Shown: piece after piece, positions 1 through 8,514 of the stretch | How the letters are laid out: every line of letters begins with the position of its first letter | How positions within the stretch are numbered: the first letter of the stretch is position 1 | NCBI RefSeq assembly: GCF_002754375.1 | Contig: NZ_PEFF01000001.1 | Coordinates: 3,358,501-3,422,500, forward strand | DNA length: 64,000 bases | Source: Variovorax sp. 54 | GTDB lineage: Bacteria; Pseudomonadota; Gammaproteobacteria; Burkholderiales; Burkholderiaceae_C | Direction: 5' to 3' | The notes under the pieces: generated by a model | The model's input: only the letters and a program-made list of their open reading frames with translations | Database searches by the model: none | What the model was told of the DNA's origin: nothing | Position numbers and translations under genes: made by a program

Positions 1-264
1 AAGCCCGAGCACCAGCCCGAGCGCAATGCCGAGCACCGCACCCAGCAGCAGGCCGAGCGCGGCCGTGCCGAGCGTGAAGCCCGTGGCCTGCCAGAGCGAG
101 CCGTCCATCGCCGCGCCGACGAAGGCCTTGGCCGCCGCGGTCGGTGGCGCAAGGGCATCGCTGCCCAGCGCTGCGGCGCGTCGCGCGTACCACTCGAAGG
201 CACCGACCAGCAGCGCGGGAAACACCCACGGCCGCAGCCAGCGGAAGAGGCGGCCTTCAGTCAT
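1..264 (-). CDS. ABC transporter permease, NitT/TauT (SsuC/TauC-like) type, 5' part only
   Basis: The first 88 codons of a permease run off the left edge of the window. The protein begins MTEGRLFRWLRPW. It has a hydrophobic segment at about residues 10-22, then a linker rich in Ala and Pro, and a second hydrophobic stretch at about residues 62-88, which is the start of the transmembrane domain. The ATG overlaps the end of the ATP-binding gene by 8 bases, so the two are translationally coupled. Position in the operon (regulator, binding protein, ATPase, permease) and the N-terminus fit the inner-membrane subunit of a nitrate/sulfonate/taurine-type importer. The substrate cannot be read from this fragment. 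Confidence 0.85.
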   Translation of the reverse strand, partial: MTEGRLFRWLRPWVFPALLVGAFEWYARRAAALGSDALAPPTAAAKAFVGAAMDGSLWQATGFTLGTAALGLLLGAVLGIALGLVLGL

Positions 265-1036
265 GGCCCTGCTCGATGAAAGCGAACAGCTCACGCCGCA
301 ACTGCAGGTAGTCCGGATGCTCCTTGGTCGTCAGCTGGTCGCGCGGGCGCGGGATCTTCACGTCGATCATCCGCGCCAGGCTCGGGCGTCCCGGTCCGGG
401 GTTGGCCTGCAGTGCGATCACGCGGTCGCCGAGGTAGATGGCTTCTTCGAGGTCGTGCGTGACGAACAGCACCGTGAGCCCGTCGTCGCGCACCAGCCGC
501 GCGAGCTCGTCCTGCAGGCTCTGGCGCGTGAGCGCGTCGAGCGCGCCGAAGGGCTCGTCCATCATCATCAGCTCGGGCTTCTGCGCGAGGCAGCGCGCAA
601 TCTGCGCGCGCTGCTGCATGCCGCCCGACAGCTGCACCGGAAACTTGTGCGCGTGCTTCGCAAGCCCGACCTTGCCGAGCACGTCGGCGATGCGCGATGC
701 GCGCTCGGCCGTGGGCACGCCGGCCGCTTCGAGCGCGAGGCTCACGTTGCCTTCGACCGTGCGCCACGGCAGCAGCGCGCGGCCGTAGTCCTGGAACACG
801 AAGGCCACTTCGCGCGAGGGCGCCGTCATCGGCACGCCCTTGCGCCGCACCTCGCCGGCACTGGCGGTGACGAGGCCGCTGGCCGCGCGCAGCAGCGTGG
901 TCTTGCCGCAGCCGCTCGGGCCGACGATGCAGACGAACTCGCCGCGCGCCACGTCGAACGACGTGGGCGACAGGATCTCGCGCCCGCCCAAGCGGATGGT
1001 GACGCCATCGAAGCGCAGGAAGGGCGTGGCTTGCAT
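257..1036 (-). CDS. ABC transporter ATP-binding protein, NitT/TauT (SsuB/TauB-like) family
   Basis: This 259-aa nucleotide-binding subunit has Walker A GPSGCGKTT at residues 39-47, the signature LSGGMQQRAQIARCL near 140, Walker B LMMMDEP near 160 and an H-loop in FVTHD. The Q-loop reads VFQDYGRALLPW, as is common in the SsuB/TauB/NrtD group. I start at the ATG at 1036 (MQATPFLRFDG) because the longer open frame upstream is low-complexity and shadows the binding-protein gene. It lies 74 bp after the binding protein and overlaps the permease start by 8 bases. It should power import of an organic anion, such as a sulfonate, nitrate or thiamine-precursor-like compound. Confidence 0.93.
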   Translation of the reverse strand: MQATPFLRFDGVTIRLGGREILSPTSFDVARGEFVCIVGPSGCGKTTLLRAASGLVTASAGEVRRKGVPMTAPSREVAFVFQDYGRALLPWRTVEGNVSLALEAAGVPTAERASRIADVLGKVGLAKHAHKFPVQLSGGMQQRAQIARCLAQKPELMMMDEPFGALDALTRQSLQDELARLVRDDGLTVLFVTHDLEEAIYLGDRVIALQANPGPGRPSLARMIDVKIPRPRDQLTTKEHPDYLQLRRELFAFIEQGHD

Positions 1037-1110
1037 CGTGGAGCTCGTCGGCGAACGCGCAACGCTCGCAGAAAGCGCGGCGCGTGTGGTGATCGGGGCA
1101 GGTGCGGAAA

Positions 1111-2058
1111 TCACTTGGCGATCAGCTTCGCAACGTCGATGCTCGTCTTGAGCATGTCCTGCTCTTTCATGAGCCCGGTCCAGTAGCCCAGCTGCTTGTC
1201 GGTGACGACCGGGCCGGGTGGCGAGACCTGCACCTTGGCCAGCACTTCGGCCGGCAGCTTGATGTACTTGCCGATGGCCGCGCGCACCTTGGCGTCGTTC
1301 TTCGGCTGCTGCATGAAGGCCGCGGATTCGACCAGCGCCTCGCGGAACGCGCGCGCCGTGGCGGGGTTCTTCGCCACCCACTCGCGCTTGGCTGCGTGCA
1401 CGATGGTCTGGTTGTTCTCGGGCAGGAAGGTCGAGTAGTACGAGGCCACGTAGCCCGCGCCGCTCTCGGTGATGCGGCTCATGAACGGGTCGGCCGACAC
1501 CACCGCATCGACCGAGCCGCCGCGCAGCAAGTCGGCATGCTGCGGGAATGCGGCCTCGATGAAGTTCACCTTGCGGTAGTCGACGCCGCTGTCCTTCAGC
1601 CACGCGCGGAAAGTTACGTGCAGGAAGGCACCGAGCCCCGGCACGCCGATCTTCTTGCCCACGCAGTCCTGCGGGCTCTTGATGCCCGAGCCCGCGCGCG
1701 CCACGAGGCCGAAGCCCGTGATCGTCTTCGAGGTGAGGCCGCCGCCGGCCACCAGCACCAGGTCGAGCCCGCCGTCCACCGCCTGCAGGAACACCGAGGG
1801 CGTGGGGCCGCCGATCTGCAGCGAGTCGGACTGCAGCGCGGCCGGGATGGTGGAGTTCAGCGGAATGAACTTCAGCTCCACCTCGAGGCTGCGCTTCTTG
1901 AAGTAGCCCTCTTCGGCTGCCACGAAGACCGAGGCGAAGTCGGTCACCGCCGTGTAGCCGAACACGATCTTCGGGTGCGCCTGCTGTGCGCGCGAAGGCA
2001 ACGAGGCGGTGGCCGATGCGGCCGCGAGCGCCGACAGCAGGGTGCGTCTTTTCATCAT
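1111..2058 (-). CDS. ABC transporter substrate-binding protein, NitT/TauT (NMT1/THI5-like)
   Basis: A 315-aa periplasmic binding protein. It has a basic N-terminus (MMKRRT) and a hydrophobic signal segment ending in ASLPSRAQ, with cleavage likely near AQ/QAH. The mature part follows the NMT1-like pattern: KIVFGYTAV at the start of the first lobe, an EEGYFKKRSLEVE helix, and VSADPFMSRI in the hinge region. The start at 2058 is preceded by AGGAGACCCCAGCC, a good ribosome site. The ATG overlaps the stop of the TetR gene (ATGA), so regulator and binding protein are coupled. The substrate is unknown; the family binds sulfonates, nitrate or thiamine pyrimidine precursors. Confidence 0.92.
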   Translation of the reverse strand: MMKRRTLLSALAAASATASLPSRAQQAHPKIVFGYTAVTDFASVFVAAEEGYFKKRSLEVELKFIPLNSTIPAALQSDSLQIGGPTPSVFLQAVDGGLDLVLVAGGGLTSKTITGFGLVARAGSGIKSPQDCVGKKIGVPGLGAFLHVTFRAWLKDSGVDYRKVNFIEAAFPQHADLLRGGSVDAVVSADPFMSRITESGAGYVASYYSTFLPENNQTIVHAAKREWVAKNPATARAFREALVESAAFMQQPKNDAKVRAAIGKYIKLPAEVLAKVQVSPPGPVVTDKQLGYWTGLMKEQDMLKTSIDVAKLIAK

Positions 2059-2825
2059 GGCTGGGGTCTCCTGGGGATGGTCTTTTTCGTGCGTGAGGAC
2101 TTGGCGGCGGGGAGCTTCGACGTCGCCTTCGGCTTCGGCAGCGCAGCGCGCAGGCCGCCGGCGATGAAGTTCACGAGCATCGGCGCCACGGCCGGGTCGG
2201 CGCGTGTGTTCTCGCCGCGCGAGAGCCGTTCGATGCGGCTGTCGGTCAGGTGGTGCAGCAGCGCGCCGAGCGCGAACTGGTAGCCCCACGCGACCTGGCT
2301 GCGCGTGGCGTGCGGCAGCGCCACATGCAACGCGTCGATGTAGGCCTCGGCCAGCGGGTCGAAGTAGCCGCGCAGCACGCGGTCGGCTTCTTCAGTCGCG
2401 TGGTACAGCTCGCGCGCCACCAGCAGTGCGTAGTACTCGCCCTCGGTGCTCGCGCGCAGCGCCAGCACGGGCGCGGTGAAGGCTTCGATGATGCGCGGCA
2501 GCGTGCGCGCGTCGTCGGGGTCGATGGTCACGGCCGCCAGGCGCGCGAGCCGCTCCTCGATGCTGTGGCTCCAGTGTTCGAAGATCGCGTGGAACAGCTC
2601 GTGCTTCGGGCCGAAGTAGTAGCCCACCAGCGCGAGCGGCACACCGGCTTCTTCGGCGATCTGGCGGATCGTCACCGCGTGGTAGCCGTGCTGCGCAAAG
2701 AGCTTTTCGGCCGCCAGCAGGATCGCCTGTCGGCGGTCGGGTCGCGCGGCCTCGGGCGCGGCGCTGGAGGCGGCTGAGGCGCGTGAGGTGCTGCGTTTGC
2801 GGGCCGTCGGTGTGCGAGCGTTCAT
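2055..2825 (-). CDS. TetR/AcrR family transcriptional regulator, first gene of the ABC transporter operon
   Basis: A 256-aa TetR-type repressor. After a low-complexity basic leader (about 30 residues of Arg/Ser/Ala) it has the classical domain RQAILLAAEKLFAQHGYHAV followed by the HTH TIRQIAEEAGVPLALVGYYF (about residues 52-71). The remainder is the ligand-binding helical domain, with a basic tail KSSRTKKTIPRR. I chose the ATG at 2825; a longer frame to 2870 would run through the putative operators. The gene leads the operon and is coupled to the binding-protein gene by ATGA. It probably autoregulates through the tandem palindromes at 2834-2871 and may also control the divergent acetoacetyl-CoA synthetase gene. 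Confidence 0.9.
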   Translation of the reverse strand: MNARTPTARKRSTSRASAASSAAPEAARPDRRQAILLAAEKLFAQHGYHAVTIRQIAEEAGVPLALVGYYFGPKHELFHAIFEHWSHSIEERLARLAAVTIDPDDARTLPRIIEAFTAPVLALRASTEGEYYALLVARELYHATEEADRVLRGYFDPLAEAYIDALHVALPHATRSQVAWGYQFALGALLHHLTDSRIERLSRGENTRADPAVAPMLVNFIAGGLRAALPKPKATSKLPAAKSSRTKKTIPRRPQP

Positions 2826-2833
2826 GGGGCGTA

Positions 2834-2871
2834 TTGAACGGCTGTACAAAAATGTTGAACACACGTACAAA
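2834..2871. promoter_or_regulatory. Tandem 16-bp palindromes, likely TetR operators
   Basis: Two copies of TTGAAC-N4-GTACAA start at 2834 and 2855, exactly 21 bp apart, so they lie on the same face of the helix two turns apart. Each is an inverted repeat with one mismatch between half-sites (TTGAAC against TTGTAC). They lie immediately upstream of the TetR start at 2825 and within 100 bp of the divergent gene at 2925. The arrangement is typical of TetR dimers binding side by side. Binding by the adjacent TetR is inference. Confidence 0.6.
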
Positions 2872-2924
2872 CCCTGAGGTCAACCCTCATTGAGCACGAC
2901 CGTTCGCGGCGCTACGCTCGTGGC

Positions 2925-4919
2925 ATGCCCGCTCCCAATATTCCCCAGATCCGTCTTTATCAGAACTGGCTGCGCGACACGCGCGGCCTGGCCTTCGACA
3001 GCTACGACGCGCTGTGGCGCTGGTCCGTCACCGACCTCGATGCCTTCTGGCAGAGCATCTGGGACTACGCCGGCCTGCACTCGCCCACGCCGCACACCGC
3101 GGTGCTCGCCGAACGGCGCATGCCCGGTGCGCGCTGGTTCCCCGGTGCGCAGGTCAACTACACGCGCGAGGTGCTGCGCCACGCCGATGCGGCCCATGCG
3201 GCCGGCCTGCCCGCCATCGTCAGCGACAACGAACGCGGCGAGGTGCGCGAGCTGTCGTGGCCCGAGTTGCGCCGGCAGGTGGCCGCGGTGGCGCTCACGC
3301 TGAAGTCGCTCGGCGTGCGCCGCGGCGACCGCGTGGCCGCCTACATGCCGAACGTGCCCGAGACCATGGTGGCGTTTCTTGCGTGCTCCAGCATCGGCGC
3401 GGTGTGGAGCGTGTGCGCGCCCGATATGGGCACGGCCGCCGTGGCCGACCGCTTCCGCCAGATCGAACCCACGCTGCTGATCGCGGTCGACGGCGTGCAC
3501 TACGGCGGCAAGCCGCTCGACCGCAGCACCGTGCTGCAGGAGCTGCGCGGCCAGCTGCCGAGCGTGCAGAAACTGCTGCTCGTGCAGACGCCTTTTGCTG
3601 CGAACGCGGTGGCGCACGACGTCGAATGGCAGCAGGCCATTGCGCGCGATGACGCCGAGGTCGCGGCCTTCGAGCCCGAGTGGCTGCCCTTCGATCACCC
3701 GATCTGGATCGTCTATTCGAGCGGCACCACCGGCCTGCCCAAGCCCATCGTGCACGGGCAGGGCGGCATCCTGCTCACCATGCACGCCTGCGGCCTGCAC
3801 AACGACGTGGGCGCGAGCTACGGCGCCAACAACCTCGGCGAGCGCTACCACTGGTACAGCTCCACGGGCTGGGTGATGTGGAACTCGCAGCTCTCGGGCC
3901 TGGCCTTCGGCGCCACCATCTGCATCTACGACGGCAACCCGGCAGGCAGCAAGGAGAAGCCCGACTGGGGCGTGCTGTGGCGCTTCGTGGCCAAGCACCG
4001 CGTCACCTTCTTCGGCGCGGGCGCGGCCTACTTCACCAACTGCATGAAGGCGGGGCTCGTCGCGAAAGACTGCGGTGATCTGTCGCGCGTACGCGCACTC
4101 GGCAGCACCGGCTCGCCGCTGCCCGACGAGGTGCAGCGCTGGGGCTCGCAGCAGATCCTCGATGCGGGCTCGACCGGCGTGTGGTGGTGCAACATCTCCG
4201 GCGGTACCGACTTCTGCGGCGCCTTCGTCGGCGGCAACCGCGAGCTGCCCGAAGTGCCGGGCCAGATGCAATGCCGCGAACTCGGCCACGCGGTCGAGGC
4301 CTGGAACGAGCAGGGCCAGCCGGTGATCGGCGAGGTCGGCGAGCTGGTGTGCACGCAGCCCATTCCGTCGATGCCGCTGTACTTCTGGGGCGACGAAGGC
4401 AACGCACGTTATGTGTCGAGCTACTTCGACACCTACCCCGGCGTGTGGCGCCACGGCGACTGGATCAAGATCGGCAACGACGGCGGCTGCATCATCTACG
4501 GCCGCAGCGACGCCACCATCAACCGCCAGGGCCTGCGCATGGGCACGAGCGAAATCTACAGCGCGGTCGAGGGCCTGCCCGAGGTGCTCGACTCGATGGT
4601 GGTCGACCTCGAATACCTGGGCCGCGACAGCTACATGCCGCTGTTCGTGGTGCTGCGCCCCGGCGTGGCGCTCGACGAGGCCATGCGCACGCGCATCAAC
4701 AACGCGATCAAGACCTCGCTGTCGCCGCGCTTCGTGCCCAACGACATCTTCCAGGTGGCCGAGATTCCGCGCACGCTGTCGGGCAAGAAGCAGGAGCTGC
4801 CGATCAAGAAGCTGCTGCTGGGGCAGCCGATCGAGAAGGTGGTCAACCGCGAGGCGATGGCAAACCCCGGCAGTCTGGATTGGTATGTGGCTTTCGCCGC
4901 AGAGCGTGCCTCCGCATAA
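2925..4919 (+). CDS. aacS: Acetoacetate--CoA ligase (acetoacetyl-CoA synthetase)
   Basis: A 664-aa ANL-superfamily ligase of the length and layout of acetoacetyl-CoA synthetase. An N-terminal acetyl-CoA-synthetase-like extension (DLDAFWQSIWDYAG) precedes the AMP-binding motif YSSGTTGLPKPIVHG at about 263-277. The adenylation motifs include YHWYSSTGWVMWN and a GRSDATINRQGLRMG hinge. The C-terminal catalytic Lys lies in PRTLSGKKQELPIKK. The enzyme activates acetoacetate with ATP and CoA in the cytoplasm, salvaging ketone bodies for lipid or PHB synthesis. The gene faces the TetR/ABC operon across about 100 bp that hold the tandem operators, so it may share their control. A putative lipoprotein gene follows 7 bp downstream. 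Confidence 0.93.
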   Translation: MPAPNIPQIRLYQNWLRDTRGLAFDSYDALWRWSVTDLDAFWQSIWDYAGLHSPTPHTAVLAERRMPGARWFPGAQVNYTREVLRHADAAHAAGLPAIVSDNERGEVRELSWPELRRQVAAVALTLKSLGVRRGDRVAAYMPNVPETMVAFLACSSIGAVWSVCAPDMGTAAVADRFRQIEPTLLIAVDGVHYGGKPLDRSTVLQELRGQLPSVQKLLLVQTPFAANAVAHDVEWQQAIARDDAEVAAFEPEWLPFDHPIWIVYSSGTTGLPKPIVHGQGGILLTMHACGLHNDVGASYGANNLGERYHWYSSTGWVMWNSQLSGLAFGATICIYDGNPAGSKEKPDWGVLWRFVAKHRVTFFGAGAAYFTNCMKAGLVAKDCGDLSRVRALGSTGSPLPDEVQRWGSQQILDAGSTGVWWCNISGGTDFCGAFVGGNRELPEVPGQMQCRELGHAVEAWNEQGQPVIGEVGELVCTQPIPSMPLYFWGDEGNARYVSSYFDTYPGVWRHGDWIKIGNDGGCIIYGRSDATINRQGLRMGTSEIYSAVEGLPEVLDSMVVDLEYLGRDSYMPLFVVLRPGVALDEAMRTRINNAIKTSLSPRFVPNDIFQVAEIPRTLSGKKQELPIKKLLLGQPIEKVVNREAMANPGSLDWYVAFAAERASA

Positions 4920-4926
4920 TGGGGCG

Positions 4927-5403
4927 ATGAAAAGACGCACCAGCCTCCTCATGCTCTCCGCGATTGCCGGAGCCTCCGTCCTGAGCGCCTGCGCTTCCTC
5001 GGATACGCCGGCCACGCCCAAACCGGGCGCTGCACCGCTGCGCGTCACGGGCACCGTGGCCTACCGCGAACGCATCGCACTCGACCCCGCGGCCGAAGTG
5101 CGCGTGCAACTGCTCGACGTGTCGCGCATGGACGCGCCCTCGGTCGTGCTCGCCGAGCAGCGCATTCCCGCCAACGGCAAGCAGCCGCCTTTCGCTTTTG
5201 AACTCAGCGTCGACGCCGCACGCATCGACCCGCGCATGCGCTATGCCGTGGCGGCGCGCATCACGCGTGGCGAGCAGTTGCTGTTCATCAACGACACGCA
5301 GTACTCGGTGCTCACGCAGGGCAACGGCACCACGGCCAACCTGATGCTGGTGCGCGTGACCCCGTCGCCGCCGCCGCCCCCGGCGCCACGTCCCTCGCGC
5401 TGA
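4927..5403 (+). CDS. YbaY-like putative lipoprotein
   Basis: A 158-aa exported protein. The N-terminus MKRRTSLLMLSAIAGASVLS ends in the lipobox LSAC, so Cys20-21 should be lipidated. The body (VTGTVAYRERIALDPAAEV, then VQLLDVS and YAVAARITRGEQLLFI) matches the YbaY / type III secretion-lipoprotein chaperone-like beta fold found as one or two repeats in envelope lipoproteins. The C-terminus is Pro-rich (PSPPPPPAPRPSR). It lies 7 bp behind the acetoacetyl-CoA synthetase gene and is probably co-transcribed. Its function is unknown. Confidence 0.85.
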   Translation: MKRRTSLLMLSAIAGASVLSACASSDTPATPKPGAAPLRVTGTVAYRERIALDPAAEVRVQLLDVSRMDAPSVVLAEQRIPANGKQPPFAFELSVDAARIDPRMRYAVAARITRGEQLLFINDTQYSVLTQGNGTTANLMLVRVTPSPPPPPAPRPSR

Positions 5404-5412
5404 TCGACGCCA

Positions 5413-5440
5413 ACCCGCGCGACATCACACGCGCGCGGGT
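5413..5440. terminator. Hairpin between convergent genes, candidate bidirectional terminator
   Basis: A perfect 9-bp GC stem ACCCGCGCG / CGCGCGGGT flanks a 10-base loop between the lipoprotein stop (5403) and the cyclase stop (5454). No T-tract follows on either strand, so termination efficiency is uncertain. Its position between two convergent genes is the main support. Confidence 0.4.
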
Positions 5441-5453
5441 CAGGTCTGGCAGA

Positions 5454-7418
5454 TCAGGTCAGCAGTTCGTGCAGCACCATGCGCGTCTGCCGGCCGCGCA
5501 GCTCCACCAGCTCTTCGATGCGCCGCGTGGCCAGCCGCCCCTTCAGGGCCGCGTAGGTGACTTCTGAAATCAGCATGCGCGTGCCCAGCTGGCGGTTCGC
5601 GCCTTCGATGCGGCTCGCCACGTTCACCACGTCGCCGAACGCCGTGTACGACAGCCGGTTGTTCGACCCCAGCACCCCCGCCACCACCACGCCGGTGTGA
5701 ATGCCGATGTGCGTGCGGAACTCGGGCAGGCCCTGTTCGGTCCACTGCCGGTTGAGCGCGTGCATTTCGGCATGCAGCTCGAGCGCGGCGCGGCAGGCCT
5801 TGTACTCGGCGTCTTCCAGGTCGGCCGGCGCACCCCACAGCACCATGATGCCGTCGCCGATGAACTTGTCGATCACGCCGCCATGGCGCGCGAACACATC
5901 GGCCGCGAGGTTGAAGTACTCGGTCAGCTGGCGCACCAGCACGTCGGCCGCGATCGATTCGGAAATCGACGTGAAGCCTTCCACGTCGGTGAACATCACC
6001 GTCACCTGGCGCGGTGAGCCGTTGGGCGCGAGTGCATGGCCCTGTTCGACCAATTGGTTGATCACGTCCACCGGCACGAACTTGCTGAAGGCCTTGAGGC
6101 TGCGCGCCGAGTCGTCGAGCGCCTGGTCCAGGTGCTGGATCTCGAGCACACGGCTGGGCTCGCGCGGCAGGTCATCGAGTTCGAGCCGGCCGATGCGGTG
6201 CGCGATGCGCGAGAGGTTCTCGACGGGCGCCGTCACCAGCTTCGACAGCTTCAGCGACATGTACAGCGCCAGCCCCAGGAACACCAGCGCCAGCAGAAGC
6301 GACCACGCCACCGCACGACGCAGGCCACCCAGCAGCACGTCTTCGGGCACCCAACTGACCAACTGCCAGCCGGTGGCGGGGATGCGCGAGGCCTGCACCA
6401 GGTAGCGTCGTCCCTCGTGGCTGAAGGCGAAGGCCTTGTCGCTGCCGCTGCCGGCGATGCCGTCGGCCGTCATCTGTGCATCCAGCGCGCCGAGTGCGCC
6501 GGTGGGCGCCTCCAGCGTGTGCAGCACGCCCGGCATGTCGCTGCGCGCGAGCACCTTGTGGTCGGCGCTGAGCAGCGCGCTGTTGCCGTTGCCGTTGCGG
6601 CTGAACAGGCGCACGAACTCCGACAGCCGGCCCAGCGACACATCGCCCGCCACCACCATCGCCTGCGGGCTGCCCTCGGCCTGGCGGCGCTGGCTCGGCA
6701 GGGCGTAGGTCACGCCCAGCTCCTGCGCGGCAGCGAACACATAGGGGCTGGTCCAGACCGGCGCCTGCGTCTTGCGCGCCTGCACGAACCAGCTGCGCTG
6801 CGTCGGGTTGTAGTTGCTGCGGTAGGCCTCGACGCGCTGCGTGGCAAAGCGCTGCTGCACGTCGGCCTCGGAACCCAGTGGCAGCTTGTACTGCCAGGTC
6901 TCGGTGGTGAAGTCGGCGCTGCGCGCGATGTGGCGGATCGCGGGCACCGGGTAGCGCAGCGCCATCAGCATCTTGCCTTCGACGTTCGCCACGTAGACGC
7001 TGTCGAGTTCGGGCGACTGCTGCAGCAGCGTCCACAAGAGTTCGGCCGTGCGCTCGACGTTCTCGCCCGCGGGCGTGAGGCTCGGCGAGCTGCCGATCGC
7101 GCCGACCGCCGACTCGGCCTTGGCCAGGAAGGCCAGCACCTTGTCTTCGATGCGGTCGTGGTTCGACTTGTGCGCGGAGGTGCCGATCGTCGTCACCAGC
7201 TGCTGCGAACCCCAGTAGCCCAGCGTGACCAGCAGCAGCGACTGCGCGAGCGCAACGGCACTGACGATGGACCCGACATCGACCCGGAAGCGGCGAGAGC
7301 GCCGGGGCGGTGGGATTTCAGCGGAAGAGGGTGACGGAGACGGTGGCAACGGCGTGGTGACGTGCGCGAAAGACGGGCGACCCGCCGCATCCGGAGGCCC
7401 GGACGATTCCTTGTACAT
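5454..7418 (-). CDS. Membrane adenylate cyclase with dCache-type sensor, HAMP and class III catalytic domain
   Basis: A 654-aa transmembrane signalling enzyme. TM1 (SIVSAVALAQSLLLVTLGYW) lies near residues 50-70. A periplasmic sensor domain of about 300 residues of dCache type follows, then TM2 (SLLLALVFLGLALYMSL), a HAMP linker and a class III cyclase domain over roughly the last 200 residues. Both metal Asp residues are present (VMFTDVEGFT and KFIGDGIMVLWG). The Lys of DKFIGDG and Asp of TAFGDVVNVASR fit ATP rather than GTP selectivity. The start at 7418 has AGGGAG 7 bases upstream; a TTG at 7436 is less likely. It should make cAMP in response to an external ligand, which is unknown. Confidence 0.88.
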   Translation of the reverse strand: MYKESSGPPDAAGRPSFAHVTTPLPPSPSPSSAEIPPPRRSRRFRVDVGSIVSAVALAQSLLLVTLGYWGSQQLVTTIGTSAHKSNHDRIEDKVLAFLAKAESAVGAIGSSPSLTPAGENVERTAELLWTLLQQSPELDSVYVANVEGKMLMALRYPVPAIRHIARSADFTTETWQYKLPLGSEADVQQRFATQRVEAYRSNYNPTQRSWFVQARKTQAPVWTSPYVFAAAQELGVTYALPSQRRQAEGSPQAMVVAGDVSLGRLSEFVRLFSRNGNGNSALLSADHKVLARSDMPGVLHTLEAPTGALGALDAQMTADGIAGSGSDKAFAFSHEGRRYLVQASRIPATGWQLVSWVPEDVLLGGLRRAVAWSLLLALVFLGLALYMSLKLSKLVTAPVENLSRIAHRIGRLELDDLPREPSRVLEIQHLDQALDDSARSLKAFSKFVPVDVINQLVEQGHALAPNGSPRQVTVMFTDVEGFTSISESIAADVLVRQLTEYFNLAADVFARHGGVIDKFIGDGIMVLWGAPADLEDAEYKACRAALELHAEMHALNRQWTEQGLPEFRTHIGIHTGVVVAGVLGSNNRLSYTAFGDVVNVASRIEGANRQLGTRMLISEVTYAALKGRLATRRIEELVELRGRQTRMVLHELLT

Positions 7419-7574
7419 ACAGCTCCCTGACGACAACTCGGAACGGACCCCGGCTCCTCCTCACGAGGTCGTGGTCCGGCGTCCGGAGGGAGTTGCGGGG
7501 CCGATCGTGTGCGTCGGCCATCCTGGCAATCCCCCCAGATGCGCGCGGGATTTTCGCCTGTAATTGGTACATAT

Positions 7575-7588
7575 GTGCAACTTTGCAC
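7575..7588. promoter_or_regulatory. Palindrome GTGCAA-CT-TTGCAC in the 227-bp gap upstream of the cyclase gene
   Basis: A perfect 6-bp inverted repeat with a 2-base spacer lies about 160 bp upstream of the cyclase start. A second, imperfect dyad centred on ACATATGT at about 7568-7575 sits next to it. The gap 7419-7645 holds no other gene I can support. The palindrome could be an operator for the cyclase gene or part of the 3' region of the oxygenase gene. No regulator is assigned. Confidence 0.3.
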
Positions 7589-7645
7589 GCTCGGTGCCAA
7601 GTTGCTGCGCCCGAGGGCTTGCTTGCGAACGGACGTTCGTTTTAT

Positions 7646-8359
7646 TTAGCGGGCGTCGTGAAAGATCAGGCCCAGCGTGTGGCGCCGTCCGCTGCGCACG
7701 CGGCTCACGCCGTGGCGCATCGTCACGCGGTAGCTGCCGCGCGTGCCCGCCACGGGCCGCTGGTTCACCGCGAAGATCACCGCCTCGCCTTGCGCGAGCG
7801 GCACCACTTCGGCACGCGACTGCATGCGCGGTCGCTGCTCGGTCAGCACGAACTCGCCGCCCGTGAAGTCCTCATTGGGCCGGCTCAGCAGCACCGTGAG
7901 CTGCAGCGGAAATTGCAGATCACCGTACAGGTCCTGGTGCAGGCAGTTGTAGTCGCCTTCGTCATAGCGCAGCAGCAGCGGGGTGGGGCGCAACTGGCCC
8001 GCCGCATGGCAACGCGCGAGGTAGGCCGCGTGGTCCGGCGGATAGTCGGCCGGCTGGCCCATCGCAGTGGCCCAGGCATTGGCCAGCGGCGCGAGACGTT
8101 CGTACAGCGCGCTGCGAAACGCCACGAGCTTGGGCGGCAGCGGATTCGCGAAGTACTGGTACTCGCCCTGGCCGAAGCCATGGCGCTGCATGACCACGCG
8201 GCTGCGGAAATGCGGGGGCTGTTCGTACATCGCGGCGAGCGCGGCGCATTCCTTCGGTGTGAAGAGCACGCCCGTGGCAGCGCAGCCGCGGGTGGCGAGG
8301 TCGGCGTCGATGCGGGGCCAGTCGAGGGCGTCGACGCGGGAGGTGGCGGGGGAGGTCAT
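7646..8359 (-). CDS. 2OG-Fe(II) oxygenase family protein
   Basis: A 237-aa cytoplasmic protein of the 2-oxoglutarate/Fe(II) dioxygenase superfamily. The Fe-binding HxD motif is in NCLHQDLYGDLQFPLQ. The distal His and the 2OG-binding Arg are in the C-terminal block RVTMRHGVSRVRSGRRHTLG, and the double-stranded beta helix core contains DFTGGEFVLTEQRPRMQS. The ATG at 8359 gives a normal family length; an upstream in-frame extension looks non-coding. Members of this subgroup are often placed near alkylation-damage or amino-acid modification genes, but nothing here identifies the substrate. It is transcribed away from the toxin-like module. Confidence 0.82.
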   Translation of the reverse strand: MTSPATSRVDALDWPRIDADLATRGCAATGVLFTPKECAALAAMYEQPPHFRSRVVMQRHGFGQGEYQYFANPLPPKLVAFRSALYERLAPLANAWATAMGQPADYPPDHAAYLARCHAAGQLRPTPLLLRYDEGDYNCLHQDLYGDLQFPLQLTVLLSRPNEDFTGGEFVLTEQRPRMQSRAEVVPLAQGEAVIFAVNQRPVAGTRGSYRVTMRHGVSRVRSGRRHTLGLIFHDAR

Positions 8360-8514
8360 GCGGGCAGTGTCGCGTTGCTGCGGAATGCGGGCTCGCCGTT
8401 TTCGGACGCGGGTTTCGGTGAGGCGGTGTAGGTGTCTTCTTCGATCCGCGCAGGGACCGCATGGGCTTTGCAACGGGCGATGAGGCTGGACCCGTTTTGA
8501 GCGATCATCCCGCC

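Noticed and set aside
2880..5054. A 724-codon open frame on the minus strand
   Set aside because: It is fully antisense to acetoacetyl-CoA synthetase and is His/Arg/Ala-rich without any motif; high GC makes long shadow frames.
7624..7648. Hairpin CGAACG/CGTTCG followed by TTTTATTT as a plus-strand terminator
   Set aside because: The loop would be only two bases and no plus-strand gene ends here; it overlaps the oxygenase stop.
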